64,000 nt of DNA, from the NCBI RefSeq assembly GCF_905220415.1, contig NC_059551.1, positions 7,512,001 to 7,576,000 on the forward strand, in the 5' to 3' direction. The stretch is from Colias croceus (taxonomy: Eukaryota > Arthropoda > Insecta > Lepidoptera > Pieridae). A program made the position numbers and the translations under genes. The notes under the pieces were generated by a model, which did no database searches, had not been told where the DNA came from, and worked only from the letters and a program-made list of their open reading frames with translations. Below are positions 49,500 through 63,067 of the stretch, piece by piece. How positions within the stretch are numbered: the first letter of the stretch is position 1; the number at the start of each line of letters is the position of its first letter.

Positions 49500-52400
49500 A
49501 ATTGTGAATGAAGTGATTAATTGTTATTTTGTTTTTGTTTATTTAGTAGCAAATGTGCAGAAATTGAAGGAAATATGCTGTTTGTTCAAGAATTTATTGA
49601 ATATGTAGGAAGATAGGAAGTAAGAATTGCTAATATAATATAATTAATTAATAAATAAATATAAATTAGAATGCAATGTTCCTCACAAATTACAAAAAAA
49701 TATTCTGTCTAACATTTTAATGTCTAAATGATTTAAAATGTTATTAAAATGATTAATGAAACATAACAGAAGATGCATTACAAGAATCTTAACGTTCTGA
49801 AATGCTCCACCTACAAATATTATGCTAATCAAGCCTCTCAAATATATGATGTGCCAAATTCAATCCAAACCCTGTCAGCTGCAAACACAATTACAATATG
49901 GTTATAAATAAGCTACAAATGAGTTTTGGCAATAACGTGGTAAAAGATAGTCATTGTAAGTAACGTTGGTTTCTATCATTTCATTATTGATATTTTGATA
50001 AATAACATCAAGCTCTTGTATTTTATCTCATTTGACACAATCGACTTAACTTGTAGAAGCCTTGTAATTATTTTGAATGTTCTTTGTCTTAGGTACTAAA
50101 CTTCTTTTTTTTCTGCAATCTTATTTCAATGCCTGATCTTTTATAATCATGTTCCTATACTTTAAAATATTTTTTAGTATAAAAATAGCAACAAGATGAT
50201 ATGGCTTCCTATTACTGGAAGAATTTTTAAAATCGGATCAGTAAAAGCCGAGATTACCTCGAATAAACACAATAACAAAGTTGATCTTTTTTAATACTAG
50301 CTGAAGCGTTGGCTTCGTTTGTAAAAATAAAGGTTCCTGTGCTGCTGTCTTAATAATATATATGTAGGATTATTTAAGGAATTGTTTAAATTCTAAAATG
50401 GACCAACAGTTCTAGAAGTATGTATGAATTTAAACTCTACTTTTAAGATCTTATTATATTTACTTACCTTCTGCGATATATTAGAAAAGCTAAAAAAGAC
50501 TCCCTCATTGATGCTATATTTTATATAAAACGTTAAAATTGATAAATATTCATTGAATTATATTATATACTTACAAGACATCGCTGTCTCAGAGGTCAAC
50601 AACCCAGGACATCTCAGTCTTGGCAAGCAAATATATGATACAATTGCCCGCTTTGGAATATTGCCAAACCATCTCCACAGGAAGCCTACATTTTAGACAC
50701 GTTAATGTATTTAATTACATCTTCTCTACAACAAAACCACATAAACAAATGTGTATGAAATATAGAACTAATTTCAAGGCGTCTCTAGATCTTACAAAAT
50801 CTATAATTTAATAGTAACAAAAGTACTCGTAAGGATAGAATAAAAATATAGAGAGCTGCTTTATACAAACGGATCAATCAAGAAACTAAAAAAATGTCGT
50901 CTACGATCCAAATACATACATGGTCGAAATAGGTGAAGTAGCCAATAAAATATGTTCACAAGAAAATCACTAATGTAGTTTATGTAGCATACGGCAAACT
51001 TTTCAGGGCATTTCCAGACTCTGCAAAACGGTACTTAGGTGTAGTTTAAAATAATCAATGCAAAAGTACACATACATAATATACGATAAGTTTTTCAACC
51101 CCTCATAGGCGGTATTCCATACATGGGGTTGAAAAAAGGACGTCTAATTAATTAATTACCAACCCTTTTTAATTAGTCAGGTTCACGTGGATGACACTTA
51201 CCATTCTCGTTAAAACGTACTTAAACTACCACGATCCACTCAGAAGTCATTAAAAACTCCAAAATGAATTGGCAGAAACTAAAAACGCGTATAATTCCAG
51301 ACTCCGACATTATTCAAAATGTTTTTAAGCCAGGTTTCCTTAGGGAAAATATTAAAACATTTTATATCTTATTAAATTATATAAAATATAAACTACGTCA
51401 GAGAAAATTATTATTGCTAGAACTACTTTACTAAACGTTGATTTAGCGGGCACCAAATTACTTATTCAGAAATACTGAGGACTTTAGAACTTGGCATTGG
51501 GTCTATTTAAACAATTTCCACGTAGTATTTTTTAACATATTTCTCTTTCTTTCCCATGAAATTATAAAGAGTTAGTTGAAGAGGACGTGAAAGTAAGCAA
51601 ACATTATAAAATTATAATTCATAGAGATATTTTTAATAAACATAGGAAATACAGTACCGACAACTGACGGCGCTATGTCTAGACTCAAGCAGTTATAAAA
51701 ATAACTTTCATGAAAAGGTTATAATTTACATTTGGCCTGTGAAAGTAACTTATGCATATTGTCATATCATATTTGAGACAATAAATTATGTTATTTTAGT
51801 TAATACCTACGAGTAGGTATGTATCATGATTGACAATTTTATATGAATATAGGTATGATAATATGTAACTCAAATTTCAATTTTCTGTTACTCTAAAAAG
51901 TTAAAACTTTATTAAATTAATTTTTATTTTTTATTTAGATATACCTGCAATCGAATAATTAGCAACTGGATAGTAATAAATAATGCAAAACTTAAATTAG
52001 ATAAACCATTTCACATTAATTATAACACGACCAACTTCCACAATTATTTACGTACCATTTACAATGTCTATATCTTAAAATATAAATATGTATAACCTTA
52101 TATACTTTGTAGTGTTGTAAGATCGAGATCCCATTCTACGTTAGGAAATCTTGGAAGTTGGAAAAATATCCGAGGAATTAAGGGGGGTTAGGCGGTAGCG
52201 AAAATTCAGCTATTCGGGCCTGAGGTAAGCGGTGAGGGGGTCCGCGTTTAGTATGGAATCAACGTGCTCGAAACTAAAAATCGTAAGCGCCATTCACATT
52301 TTTATCAAAAAGTGAATGAAAATATTTAGTATTTTCTAAATCTAAAACAGTCACGAAATCGAGAAGGTAAATGCCTATGTACTTGTGATTTTATACGAAT

Positions 52401-53815
52401 TATTATCGTAAAATACGGTTGTAATGAGCATTTATATGATATTTTAGAGGTAACTTCAGGATTTTTTTTTATCGAGCAAAAGTTTTCCAATCGTGTTTTG
52501 GAAACAGTCATCCCATCACACATACGTTCTGTAATACATATTAGAAATTTCAGTGCGAAAAAACCTCAATATTTTCAATAATTATAGCTCATAGAAAACA
52601 GTCCATTTTTCCGTGTTCACCTACTAAGGGCGTTTAACCCCAGTGGATGTCAAACTGACTACAATACATTATGCTCCCACACAGCCTTAGTCACAGCAAA
52701 AATCCCTAATTCCAATTATAGTTATCATTAAAACATTCAAGATTATGCAATCTCTAGCGATACAATCTATCTTTACCTTTTATATTTCTAATCTTTTGTT
52801 CTTGGGATGATTGACATATCCTCTGATACATGTCAACGAAACTCAATCTTTGTACAGTAATCATTATCTTCGCTGCACCTTCATGCACTCTTATTAAATT
52901 CACTAATTCATGCACGGTAATATGTGCCGTATCACGTTCGCGTACGGAGCATAATCATTTGATAGAATAAGTACTAGTAAGTTGTTGGATTATTGCATGC
53001 TGAAGTTTCAATGTCAAATTAAATGTGCCGTATCATTGACGCCACCCATTCATTTACTAGACGTGTAATAAAAGATCAGTTTAAAATTTATATTGCTAAA
53101 ATGTTATAGTAATGACTCAATTACAATGTAAAAAAGGTCTCATCAATGTCATTAAGTATTAATATTACAGAAAGATTACCAAAAAGCTACTTCAAGATAC
53201 AATCACAGAACTTGATTCAGACATTATTAAGGCAAACTATAGAAATGGAATAAATATTATGTATCTTATGTAGATAAATAATCTATCTACATAAGAATCG
53301 CAAGGTATAAAAAGATGAATCCACTTTTCAAATTGGTTTGAAATAAATATGTTTAAACACACACTTCGTATCTAGTATTTGTACCTAATTTGTCCGAACT
53401 TAATAAGTTACTTAACAAACACATTAGTACCTACTATTTAATAAACTGTTTGCTACTGTTTATTTGAATACACAAACTCAAATTCAATTGGGATTCTTTC
53501 TTTTACAGCTTATTAAGAAAGCAACTTTATTACTACATCTTTTTTTACATTTTGCGTAATCTTGTTTTAAAAAGTTTGCATAAATTAACGGAGACACCTC
53601 ATAGTTCTGCATAGTAGCTTAGAATGTATGCACTAAAACCCATTAAAGATACCCGATTCGTTGTTCCAACAACAATAGGTTTTGAAAGTGACTTTCTCGT
53701 AAACTAATCTTATCTAATCACTGTCCCTAATAATGTATGCTATCGTGATAATTCCTAAAGTTGACTCAACAATTGCTATTAACGAGAATTGGGTACTTAT
53801 TTGTTTTATAATTTA
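49500..53815. other. AT-rich stretch with small palindromes and a degenerate Helitron end
   Basis: A ctagctgaagcgttggcttc segment near 50296-50316 looks like a decayed Helitron 3' end. Inverted repeats are tttttcaacccc (51091-51102) with its complement (51125-51136), and tcttatgtagat (53264-53275) with its complement (53285-53296). A GC-richer patch at 52185-52245 contains a donor-like gaggtaagcg but no supported exon. Confidence 0.4.
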
Positions 53816-53989
53816 CTAGCTGTGCCCCGTGGTTTTACCCGCCTTGCTCCACTCCTGTTGGTCTTAGCGTAATGATATACTTAATATAACACCAAAATAT
53901 TTTTTCAAATCGCACCAGTAGTACCTTAGATTAGCGCGTTCAAATAAACAAACAATTTCTTCAGCTATAATATTATTAGTATTTATAGA
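53816..53989 (-). mobile_element. Short Helitron
   Basis: On the minus strand it starts TCTATAAATACTAATAATAT after A and ends ACCACGGGGCACAGCTAG before T. Its interior, with gcgctaatct and gatttgaaaaaatatttt, is related to the elements at 11355-11529 and 12893-13011. Confidence 0.7.
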
Positions 53990-54696
53990 TTTGAGTGTTA
54001 TCGAATGTATGTATATTTATTTGTGTGAAAATGGACTTGATGTTCCTTCCAACTTGTATATTGTATTCCTGAATTATTATGACTATTTGTTTATCAAGTG
54101 AAAAGGTAGGTGATAACTGATATTGAAATTAAACTTATAGGTAGGTAGTATATTATAGGTAGGTACTTATTAGGTACTCATTTTTTTTGTATTTGCGGTG
54201 TTTCTATCTACTTATAGTAAAAGTAATAGAATTAATTATATTATCTGTCACATCGTTTATTTCCTCAATGCTTACATTTTAAAATAAAGAATTTTAACAT
54301 TCAGCAAAATTGCTATAAATGTTTCCGGATCACCTCAGTAGGTGGTAGAAGTACCTATACAGATTCTAATAAACCATGACAGTTCCAGTGAGAGTACAGA
54401 TATAATAGCACATTTACAAACTTTCTTCGTGTTTTCAATTTCACAAGCCACTCAAGAAGAACGCATGTTCAGCCGACTGTTTCACTAATTACTACGCAGC
54501 GTATCAATATTTCACATTGTATTAGATTATCCTTACACGGTACAGATAGTTTTTCTACGTAAAAGTAGTGCGTACTTTAGCACGAAGGTATTCAGGCTTA
54601 CCAACACTACAAAATTACACTCTCCTAATTAAGTCGATCTTTTGATAGGCGAAGGCCTAAGCTGATAGATGGCTGATAGCATAACGTAAGATTCGG
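53990..54696. other. AT-rich stretch without recognisable features
   Basis: Only short aggtaggt-type simple repeats near 54140-54175 were noticed. Confidence 0.45.
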
Positions 54697-54801
54697 ATGG
54701 CTTATATTTTATTTTATTTTATTTAGCCTTTATAATCCATGACATTTAGATACAGTTTACTACAAAAGATACATAATACACGAAAATATAAAAAAATGCA
54801 G

Positions 54802-56253
54802 TTAGGTTAAATGTCCTGGCCCCTTTCGGGTATAGGCCTCCTCCAACTGTCCCCATTTCCTCCTGTTTCCAGCTGCCTTCATCCAGTCTTTGCCTGTCAT
54901 TTGTAGAATATCATCAGCCCAGCGAGCCCTTGGTCTGCCTTTCTGTCTCTTGGATCCTGGGCCTATCCATTTCGTGACCCTTTTTGGCCATCTATCTTCG
55001 GAGTAGCGGGCGATATGTCCAGCCCATTTCCATTTTAAGCGCTGTGCATGTTGTAACACGTCTATTACTTTGGTTTTTGCTCTGATTTTTGTGCTGTTGA
55101 CTTTGTCTATGGTCTTGATGCCAAGGATACTTCTTTCCATAGACCGTTGGCACGTGCGTATTTTTGACATGGTAATGTGGTTAAAGATCCAAGTTTGGGC
55201 ACCATATGCTAAACAAGGCAACAGGCACGAGTCCATTACTTTTTTCTTTAGCTTCATTGATAGTTTTGATTTTAGTATTTCCTTGTTACTCCAGTATTTA
55301 TTCCACGTTAATTTGATTCTCCGGTCTATTTCGTCTAGATGTCTTGTCTTTTCAAATGATATTTGTTTTCCGAGGTAGATATAGCTCTCTACGTATTCAA
55401 TAGGTGTTTGATTTATTCGTATAGGTTTCTTTATGCCATTGGTAGCTACTTTTGTTTTTGAGGTATTCAGTTGTAGGCCTACATTCGCGCTTGCAGCGCT
55501 TAGTTCTGTTAGCATTCCCTCTAGTTGATTTGGTGTTTTAGCGAAAAGAACTATATCATCCGCAAATCTTAGGTTACTGAGGTTTTTTCCTTCTATGCTT
55601 ATTCCTTTACCTTTTTTGTTCCATTCTAGGTCTTTCATTATATTTTGCAGGACAGTTATAAATATTTTTGGCGATAGCGGGTCTCCTTGCTTCACACCTC
55701 TGCGGATATAAAATTCTGCGCCTAGCCTATCTAATTTGACGCGGCTTGTACTTTTTCTATATATATCCTTGATGATGTTAATGTATACATGTGGAAGGTT
55801 CTGATGCTCTAATGCGTCCCAGATACTCATATGTGATATGGAATCGAACGCTTTTGCGTAGTCGACATATGCTATGTATAGATTTTGATTATATTCAACA
55901 TATTTTTCTATCACTTGTTCTAAGGTATGTATGTGATCAGTCGTTGAGTATCCATGACGAAAACCTGCCTGTTCGACTGGTTGGTGCATTTCTATAGTTG
56001 GCTCTATTCTTTTTACCAGACACATAGCAAATAGCTTATACATTGTTGGAAGTAGGCTAATAGGTCGGTAATTATTTATATTAGCTGGGTCTCCTTTTTT
56101 GTATATCAGGATTATCCGCGATTTTGCCCATTTGGTAGGAATTTCTTGTTGTTCCAGTATTTTAGTGAAAAGAATAACGAGTGGACCTATCAGTAGATGT
56201 TTTCCAAGTAGTAAGGCTTCGTTCGGTATATTGTCAACACCCGGGCTTTTATC
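54802..56253 (-). pseudogene. LINE reverse transcriptase, RT and C-terminal parts
   Basis: The 413-residue frame (first Met at 56043) is intact to its stop. It contains RT motif A DYAKAFDS (residues 61-68), RRGVKQGDPLSP (114-125) and the catalytic FADDIVLF (160-167). The C-terminus includes GRPRARWADDI and DWMKAAGNRRKWGQLEEAYT, typical of LINEs often annotated as endonuclease-reverse transcriptase in insects. The upstream continuation in the same frame reads DKSPGVDNIPNEALLL...NNYRPISLLP, the start of the RT domain, so the Met is internal. A one-base indel near 56255 separates this from the preceding frame. The clade (RTE-like or related) is an inference. The catalytic residues remain, but the complete element is non-functional. 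Confidence 0.9.
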
Positions 56254-57274
56254 TTTTTTTAATTTTTGACATTATTTCTTCTTCATTGAATGGTTGTATT
56301 GACAATGTTTTTTCATCTGTTTCTATACACTTTTTGTAGCTGTAGTTTGTGATAGATTTATCATCGTATAGGGTTGTGTAAAAGTCGGAGGCAATTTTTA
56401 CAAGGTCCTTTCTAGTTTGCTGTTTCTTTGTTACTTTTTGCGTATTCAATGTCGGGATCCAATTTTTTTCTGAATTTAACTGTTTGTAGGCTTTCTTTTG
56501 GCTTCCCGAGGATAGTAGGTGGTTTTCAATAATATCCAGTCTGTAATTATCATAATCTTTTTTAAGTAGTTTGTTTGTAGTTTTGTAGAGTGCTGAAAGT
56601 TCCTTTTTATCTTTCTTGTTTTTTGAAGGTTTGTGTTGGAGTTCTATGCGTTTTTTAATTAGGTTTTTAGTTTCTTCAGATATTATTTCTTTCTTTGTTT
56701 TAATTGACGTAATTGTTTTTAAACTTTCTAGTATGGATGACTCTATTTTTTTGATAGTATGATTCAATGTTATCGTTAGCTTCCCAGTTGATTAATTTTA
56801 TTTTATTTCTTAAGGCAGATAGGTATGTTTCTTGTGATTTCTCATTTGATAGTGTGATTGTTGGGGTTGTATCAAAATTAGCTCGGCTTTTCTTTTGTTT
56901 ATCCAGAGATACTGTTCCTCTTAAGAGTCTGTGGTCGCTCGGAAACGAGAGTTTGTTAATGACTTCCATGTTGGTAAATAGTTTTGGATAGTTACTCAGA
57001 ATATAATCTATTTGGTTTCTATTCTTTTTATCTGGCGTAATCCATGTCCATAAGTTTTTTGTATTTTTCTTGAATACTGAATTAATTATTGTAAACTTAT
57101 TTTTTAGAGCGTATTGGACAAGTTTTTCGCCTCTCGAGTTTCTTTTACCGTAGCAGTATGGGCCTAGTATTGTACTCTCTTCCGGCTTTCTTTGACCTAT
57201 CTTCGCGTTCAAGTCTCCCAATAGAATAACTTTACCGGTTGTGAAACTCCTGGCTTTTTCTATATCATCATAGA
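56249..57274 (-). pseudogene. LINE endonuclease and linker, frameshifted
   Basis: The upstream frame (57221-56700) reads GDLNAKIG near its start, then PDKKNRNQIDYIL and SDHRLL, the hallmark Asn, Asp and His segments of an exonuclease-endonuclease-phosphatase domain. Before it, ILLGDLNAKIG continues from PFYDDIEKARSF, so the true start lay further upstream and was lost by truncation. A frameshift near 56740 moves the reading into the linker (MNHTIKKIESSIL...EEEIMSKIK). That linker then runs out of frame with the RT at about 56255. Two frameshifts plus truncation make the copy inactive. The domain order EN then RT matches the element's minus orientation. Confidence 0.85.
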
Positions 57275-57286
57275 ATGGCTTATATT

Positions 57287-57684
57287 ATTATATATTATAT
57301 AGTTATATTATTATAGTTAGCTAATTTGCTCTTTCATGAATGTGGCAAGCTACATAATATTATAAGAACAGCAACAACACGTCTAATACCATCTAATACA
57401 AATACATTTGCATACATTTCATTATACTGGATTTCGTGGATTACAAAGATATAGGTAAATACGTTAGGAAATTAGGAATTTGATTATAGAATCTTTCGCT
57501 ATATAATACATAGAAATATACACAAAATAAAGAGAATAGATAGAACTATATCAACCAACCGCTTTCTTAATCAATCGCTTTCATTAAAAAGATAACACTC
57601 GTTTCTGGTAAATCCTCTTTTCATTTCACAACTTGTGGTGGAATAAGTTATATAGGATTACGACCGCAATCGGATTAGATGTTA
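57287..57684. other. AT-rich stretch without recognisable features
   Basis: Simple AT-rich sequence between the LINE and the mariner relic. Confidence 0.4.
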
Positions 57685-58967
57685 CGTGGGCCACACTGAA
57701 AGTTTTGCGTAACTAATAAACAAAACAATTTATTCGTCCAATATTATATTTACTACTTTTTAAAGTATTCTCCGTTACATTTAAAACACTTTTTCATCCG
57801 TTCAAACCATTTCTGGAAACATGAGGACCATTGGTCCGAGGGTATGTTTTCTGCGTGCTGTTTGAAAGCAACCACGGCCTCTTCTGGTCTCGTAAATGTC
57901 GAACCACTCATTGATTCATAGATTTTTGGGAAAAGAAAGAAATCGCAAGGTTCTAGGTTAAGACTGCGTGCGGCATGAGTCACGTGCTCTATGTTTTCAG
58001 TAGCCAAAAATGACTTTGTTTTGTTCGCGGTGTGCGCCGAAGCACTGTCATGGTGCAACAAGATGCGACTTCTAGGTCGCTTTTCTCTTATTTTTTCTAA
58101 GAAATTGGGCAAAAAATAGTGGTGTACCACTCGGCATTAACAGTCTTTTGTTACTCAAGTGGGATAGTGCAGACAGGATTTGTCTTAGAGAAAAATAATG
58201 CAATCATTTGTTTGCCAACCCTTCTCGCCTGCCTCAATTTGGTTGGTTTGCTGTCACTTCTAAACACCCACAAAGAATATTGGTGTTTTATTTCTGGAAT
58301 ATAACCATATACACATATTTCATATCCTGTCACGATATTATACACGGCGTTAGAATGTCCGTAATTGTACTTTAATAGCATTTCTTAACACCAATCTACT
58401 CGATGTCGTTTTTGTTCTGGAGTGAGTTTAGGAGCAATTCACAGGCAACCAAGCTTCCTAACTTTGAAATGTTCATGTAAAATTTTCTGAATTTGTCTCA
58501 TACCAATCCCCAAATGTCCTCGAATCTCCTAATAAGTGATATGGCAATTTTCTTAAATTAGTCGTATGATGGTAGCCATATTTTCCTCCGTGATCGCAGT
58601 TGAGGGTCGACCTTCACGAATTTCATCATGAAGAGAAACACGGCCGCGATGAAATTCAGCATATCAATGCCTTACAGTGCTCAAATAAGGTGCTTCCCTC
58701 CCAAAAGTATTTTGAAGGCGAGCAGTGCAAGCTTTCGGAGAAAGCGAACTTTTAAAATCATCAAAAATCATCGCCCTAAAATTGTTTCGTGTTAGTTCCG
58801 TTTTTGCTACGGACAACGAACTTCAACTTGAGATAAAAAAAAATTGACACGAGCTTCCAGCCAAATTTTTTTTCCTCAACTTATGAGACTTCATAGGTTA
58901 AAAAAATATAACATTCAAAATTCAAACATTTATGGGTGGCTAGAAACGCAAAACTTTTAGTGTGCAC
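57685..58967 (-). mobile_element. mariner-family transposon, inactive copy
   Basis: The ends are inverted: ccacactgaaagttttgcgt at 57691-57710, and the complement of the right end reads gcacactaaaagttttgcgt. TA dinucleotides lie at both borders (57683-57684 and 58968-58969), although the left terminus has small length differences. A transposase pseudogene fills the interior on the minus strand. The total length of about 1.28 kb equals a complete mariner, so the copy decayed by point mutation rather than internal deletion. Confidence 0.88.
57753..58771 (-). pseudogene. mariner transposase (DD34D type), six stops and a frameshift
   Basis: From an ATG at 58771 the frame reads MIFDDFKSSLSPKA...FHRGRVSLHDEIREGRPSTAI, then LGIGMRQIQKILHEHFKVRK, the paired helix-turn-helix DNA-binding region. 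The catalytic part follows: NIVTGYEICVYGY, then LLHHDSASAHTA and NLEPCDFFLFP. Second and third aspartates (HHD and PCD) are separated by exactly 34 residues, the DD34D spacing of mariner. The first aspartate, normally in TGDE, is Y (TGYE). In-frame stops occur after VRH, RLI, ITY, GCL, DWC and PLE, and one frameshift lies near 58125. Length matches the family (about 340 residues). The sequence ends GEYFKK, as in many mariners. Confidence 0.92.
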
Positions 58968-58969
58968 TA

Positions 58970-61900
58970 GGTATTAGCCACACAATTATATAATATTTAT
59001 TTGTAATTAACTGCGTAATTGTGTGGCGGGTAATATTTGATATGATACTAGATTGAATTAATCTGTATTAGGTGTAAAAATGTATTAGACGTGTACCCTG
59101 ATAAACTTGCGTCAGAGTGCATATTTTACAAAGGGAAAAAACTTGCAACGAAGTGTATTTAAAAATTGTGTTATTTTCATAATGCAAGCTTTGCGTACGA
59201 CGTAAGCGGAGATCGTATTGTCTAATAGGTATTTTTTTATTAATTCCTAATAGATGTGATGTGAGGCTCAATTAAAGGACATTATATTTGAACTTCAGCC
59301 TACAAGCCTCTTTATTAGTCTTCTTTAGATATTTAATAATTATGTAGAACAGGAAAGTAAGTGATGAATAATTGAAAAATTGGATTTTCATTGCATCATT
59401 GTTCATTACATTCTTTACAGGTCGATTATTAATTATATTGTGATTTGTGGTTAAAGTGGTTAACTAGGAATCGAACCCAGAGCACTTGGGTTGTTTAGTC
59501 ACAATTTAAAGACTATCATGATATAGTGATGCACAAATAAAATATCATTTAAAATAATTACTCAATTTAAAAAGTATTTTTCTCAAGAATTTATTTTGAA
59601 GTGACAATAAACTCTACCAGGAAAATTTATATATTTGTTTGCAGACTGTCCAGTCACAAAGTAAAATCACTTCTCCTGCTGACGGTACCAATCCTTGACG
59701 CATATTCCTACTGAAAACAAGCATCCAATGTAAAGATTTCCGTGAAAGATGCGGACGTGATTGTGCCGCACGCGCCGGTTTGTAAACAACCAATCAAATT
59801 ACACCATTTGAAGTTGGAACGTTTGGAATGACGTCATTTTTAGGTTATAATATGTAAGCTGTGAAAAACATGGTCAATATTGAGAGAAAGGGTCATTGAC
59901 TTTCCTGTAAAGAACAGATGCATGCAATATGCATCGTATAAATGTTTATAAATAACTAAATTATCAGTTTTATTCTGTGGTTTATTCTCAACACAAATGA
60001 TGATTATTTCCCTACTATAATATTATGTCTTTACTGTTTCAAAAGTTATTAAAGTTTCAGTCGTAAATACTTAAAAATGGTCGTTCATAAATTTCTTGAA
60101 TCACTTTTAATAATTAATGATAGATAGCACTTTAAAAGTTGTTTTTCAAAATATTATTTTCAATCTTTGAATAACTTTATCAAATTTTAAACATTATAGT
60201 TCGTGTAAAAATAACGAAAAAAGTTTGTGACAGCAACGTATTAACTCCTGAAAATCCTACACAATCTTTTATATCGAAAATCCTACAAAATAAATTATTG
60301 TTTAATAGAATTTTGGTGACGTAATCGATGAAAATGTTTAAACTATTTGCTAGAAATGTGTGTGTTTTCATAAATATGTCAGTTCAATATTAGGACAAAA
60401 ACGTCACATTAGCTTTTGATAAAGAAACTCCCTGCGTCAGACCACGAGTATCAAGTATTTTACCCATTGTTAACACGAGGAAAATGACGAATGAATTAGT
60501 ATCGTCACTGTTTTAGGCAAGTTTTAGGACATAGATTTAAATACATTTAAGGAAATTATCAGCAGCTGCACTTCAAATAAAAAAGCTTAAAAGCATGCTA
60601 TTGGAATATATTTATTTCAAATTTCATCCAAAAGCAAATAGTCTTTTTGCATAAAGGAAGGAACAAACATTCATCAATTTATGTTACAAAAATTTACGTT
60701 TAGAAAAGTAACAACCAACAAAATATCTCTTTTTATCTATCTACTTTGTATCTATAATCAAAGACTATCTAAAATAATCTGTAATCTGATAATATACACA
60801 ATATCAATACAATATTATGTAAAAAATATCATGTGAATACACTTCATAACCACGCTTTTTCATATCTCAGAAAGAACAATCTTAATCGTAAAGATCATAA
60901 AAAAACCATAGAATCACAGGAGAAATGTATTAAATCTATCACTTGAAAAGCTTTTAACGCAAAATATTGTTTATAGCCTTCAATGGTGTTTCAATAACTA
61001 TAAACCGAGAAGGTTTGTCCGTCTGTGGACGATTTGATCACCTCTATGCACTTCTAATGCTATTTACTAGGATCTGTACTGTCGCGTACACAAGCGCATT
61101 TGTATTTTATTAGGAAAGTTTATTATTTTTGTGTAACAGAGTATTTAAAACACTAAAAATATATTGAAAATTATTTTATCGTAAAAAACTACAGCTTATT
61201 CCTAAGTTTATTTTTTATATGTCAATTCGAATGCAGCTGGGACAAGCAATAATTTTGTTTAATTTAATATAAAGTACTTTCGTGCAGACAGAATACAGAC
61301 TTTTTAGTGATAAGTGAAGGTGAAGACAAATATGTAAGTATACACTTCGCTTGTCAATTAACAGATTCCAATTTAAATATAACATGGCTGCACATAGAAA
61401 TACGAAATTAGATCGTAATTGCTAATTAAAGCTGTGTTATTTAAACAACAATAAAATTACATTTAAAATAAAGTTAAAAAGTAAAGTTAATTACATTTAA
61501 AATAAAAATAATTATTTAATCTGATATTTATTTTTATGAATATTCGATCCCGCGTTTTCCGTCTTCCGGCTTCCAATTCTTTAAAAAAATATTTACTAAT
61601 AACACTTACTCACGCGACAGTCCTATTTACTTTTAGAGAGAGGTGTCTAATGCAAGTTTTACGAGCATGGTCTACGCTTTTGTTTTTATGTCTGTCTCTC
61701 CTAAACTGAAGATTCACTTTGGTTTGAGGTTTTATAGTAAGTATGTACACATAGTTTAATATCTTGTTAAACACATTATTCTACGATTTTACGGCTTGAG
61801 TAATAACAAGGCGAGGCAAACGTATAATAAAATACTAGATACAGCGCGCCTTGCTTTGGAAGTCTGATAAAAAATACTTTACTAAAAGATAAACTAGAAT

Positions 61901-63060
61901 ATATTCTATGGAGATACCAAATTACACAAAAATTGATTCTAGGTATAGTTTTTCGTGAAAAATATTTTTTCAAATAATAACAATATATAAACGTCAATCT
62001 GCGAGAACACCCTTATCACTTGGGGAATAAAAAAAGTTTACGACCTATTCAAGACCTACCGAATATTTACAAAGAAGTCTAAAATAGTCCAACCGCTTTG
62101 TCAGTGACATGAGATTTCTACACAAATCAAAAGAAATACAAATATACTGAACCCTTCCGACATCATTTAATCTTATTCGTATTACCAAAGCTCAACTCAT
62201 CCTACGAAACTAAAACAAAAGTAAATTAGTTCGAATTTCACGTCTACATTGCTTCCTATGAACCGTGTAATTAACAAGAGATACGTCAAAGGCGTAATGT
62301 AGCGTGTCGTATTAACTTCCTTCATTAAAGAATCCGCATTTCGCGGAATTGGCCCGTGCTAATCTAAAACACTAATCTATAAAAAATCTATTCAATGCAG
62401 GACAATAGATGTTTCTATCTAACAATTGACTCGCCGTGAAGGTTGAACTTCCGGGCGAAAAAAGAAATCATTTTTTTCTTAATTTCCAATTTAAAATTAA
62501 TAATTTATTGATGGATAAATATTTACAAAAGGGTTTTAAAAATTATAGCTATTTGAGCATTGTTTTAATTATTTCAACTTACCTATCATAACTTTTATTT
62601 ATGAACGCAGATATGCTGTATAGTTAGATACTTTTTAAATCATTACTAAGAGCCTATGTGCCTACTTAATTATTAAAAAAATCATAAAAGTTCTATTTGC
62701 AAAGAATGACACAAATTTATAAAACTATAAACATTTAGGAAACGGTAAAAATTAACTGCGTATTTTCCGTATTTTATCACCGTGTTAAAACAATGAGTGT
62801 TAAAATTAATTTTTAACATAATATTATATAGTTATTTATGTTATGGGGCATCAACTTTTAATTATTGTACAATAATAATTGGGCCACATCACGCATGGGG
62901 TTTCATATTACTTACTAAAAACCATAATAATTATAATATTGTCTTTACAGCACACATTGACTGATTTAGCTTTTGGATATTTTATAATTTTATAATTTAA
63001 TAATAAATAATTTTAGTTTCATAATATTATTATTTTAACGCTAACAAGTTTTCAACTAAG
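58970..63060. other. AT-rich stretch with a single B-box-like motif
   Basis: On the minus strand 59467-59477 reads GGTTCGATTCC, a perfect Pol III B box, but no cloverleaf or A box could be drawn around it. The region 59650-59840 is slightly less AT-rich. No genes or repeats were recognised. Confidence 0.4.
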
Positions 63061-63067
63061 TCCAGGT

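Larger units (their letters stand above)
54697..57286 (-). mobile_element. 5'-truncated LINE with 12-bp target-site duplication
   Basis: The word atggcttatatt occurs at 54697-54708 and 57275-57286 and flanks the whole element, so the insertion is 54709-57274. Read on the minus strand it holds part of an endonuclease, the full reverse transcriptase, a short 3' UTR and an (AAATA)n tail next to the left duplication. Its 5' end is truncated within the endonuclease domain. The preserved duplication and long RT frame argue for a fairly recent insertion. Confidence 0.9.

Noticed and set aside
52185..52245. GC-richer patch with donor-like gaggtaagcg
   Set aside because: No open frame or acceptor supports an exon; may be part of an unrecognised repeat.
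59467..59477. Perfect B box GGTTCGATTCC on the minus strand
   Set aside because: No A box or cloverleaf could be drawn, so neither a tRNA nor a SINE is called.
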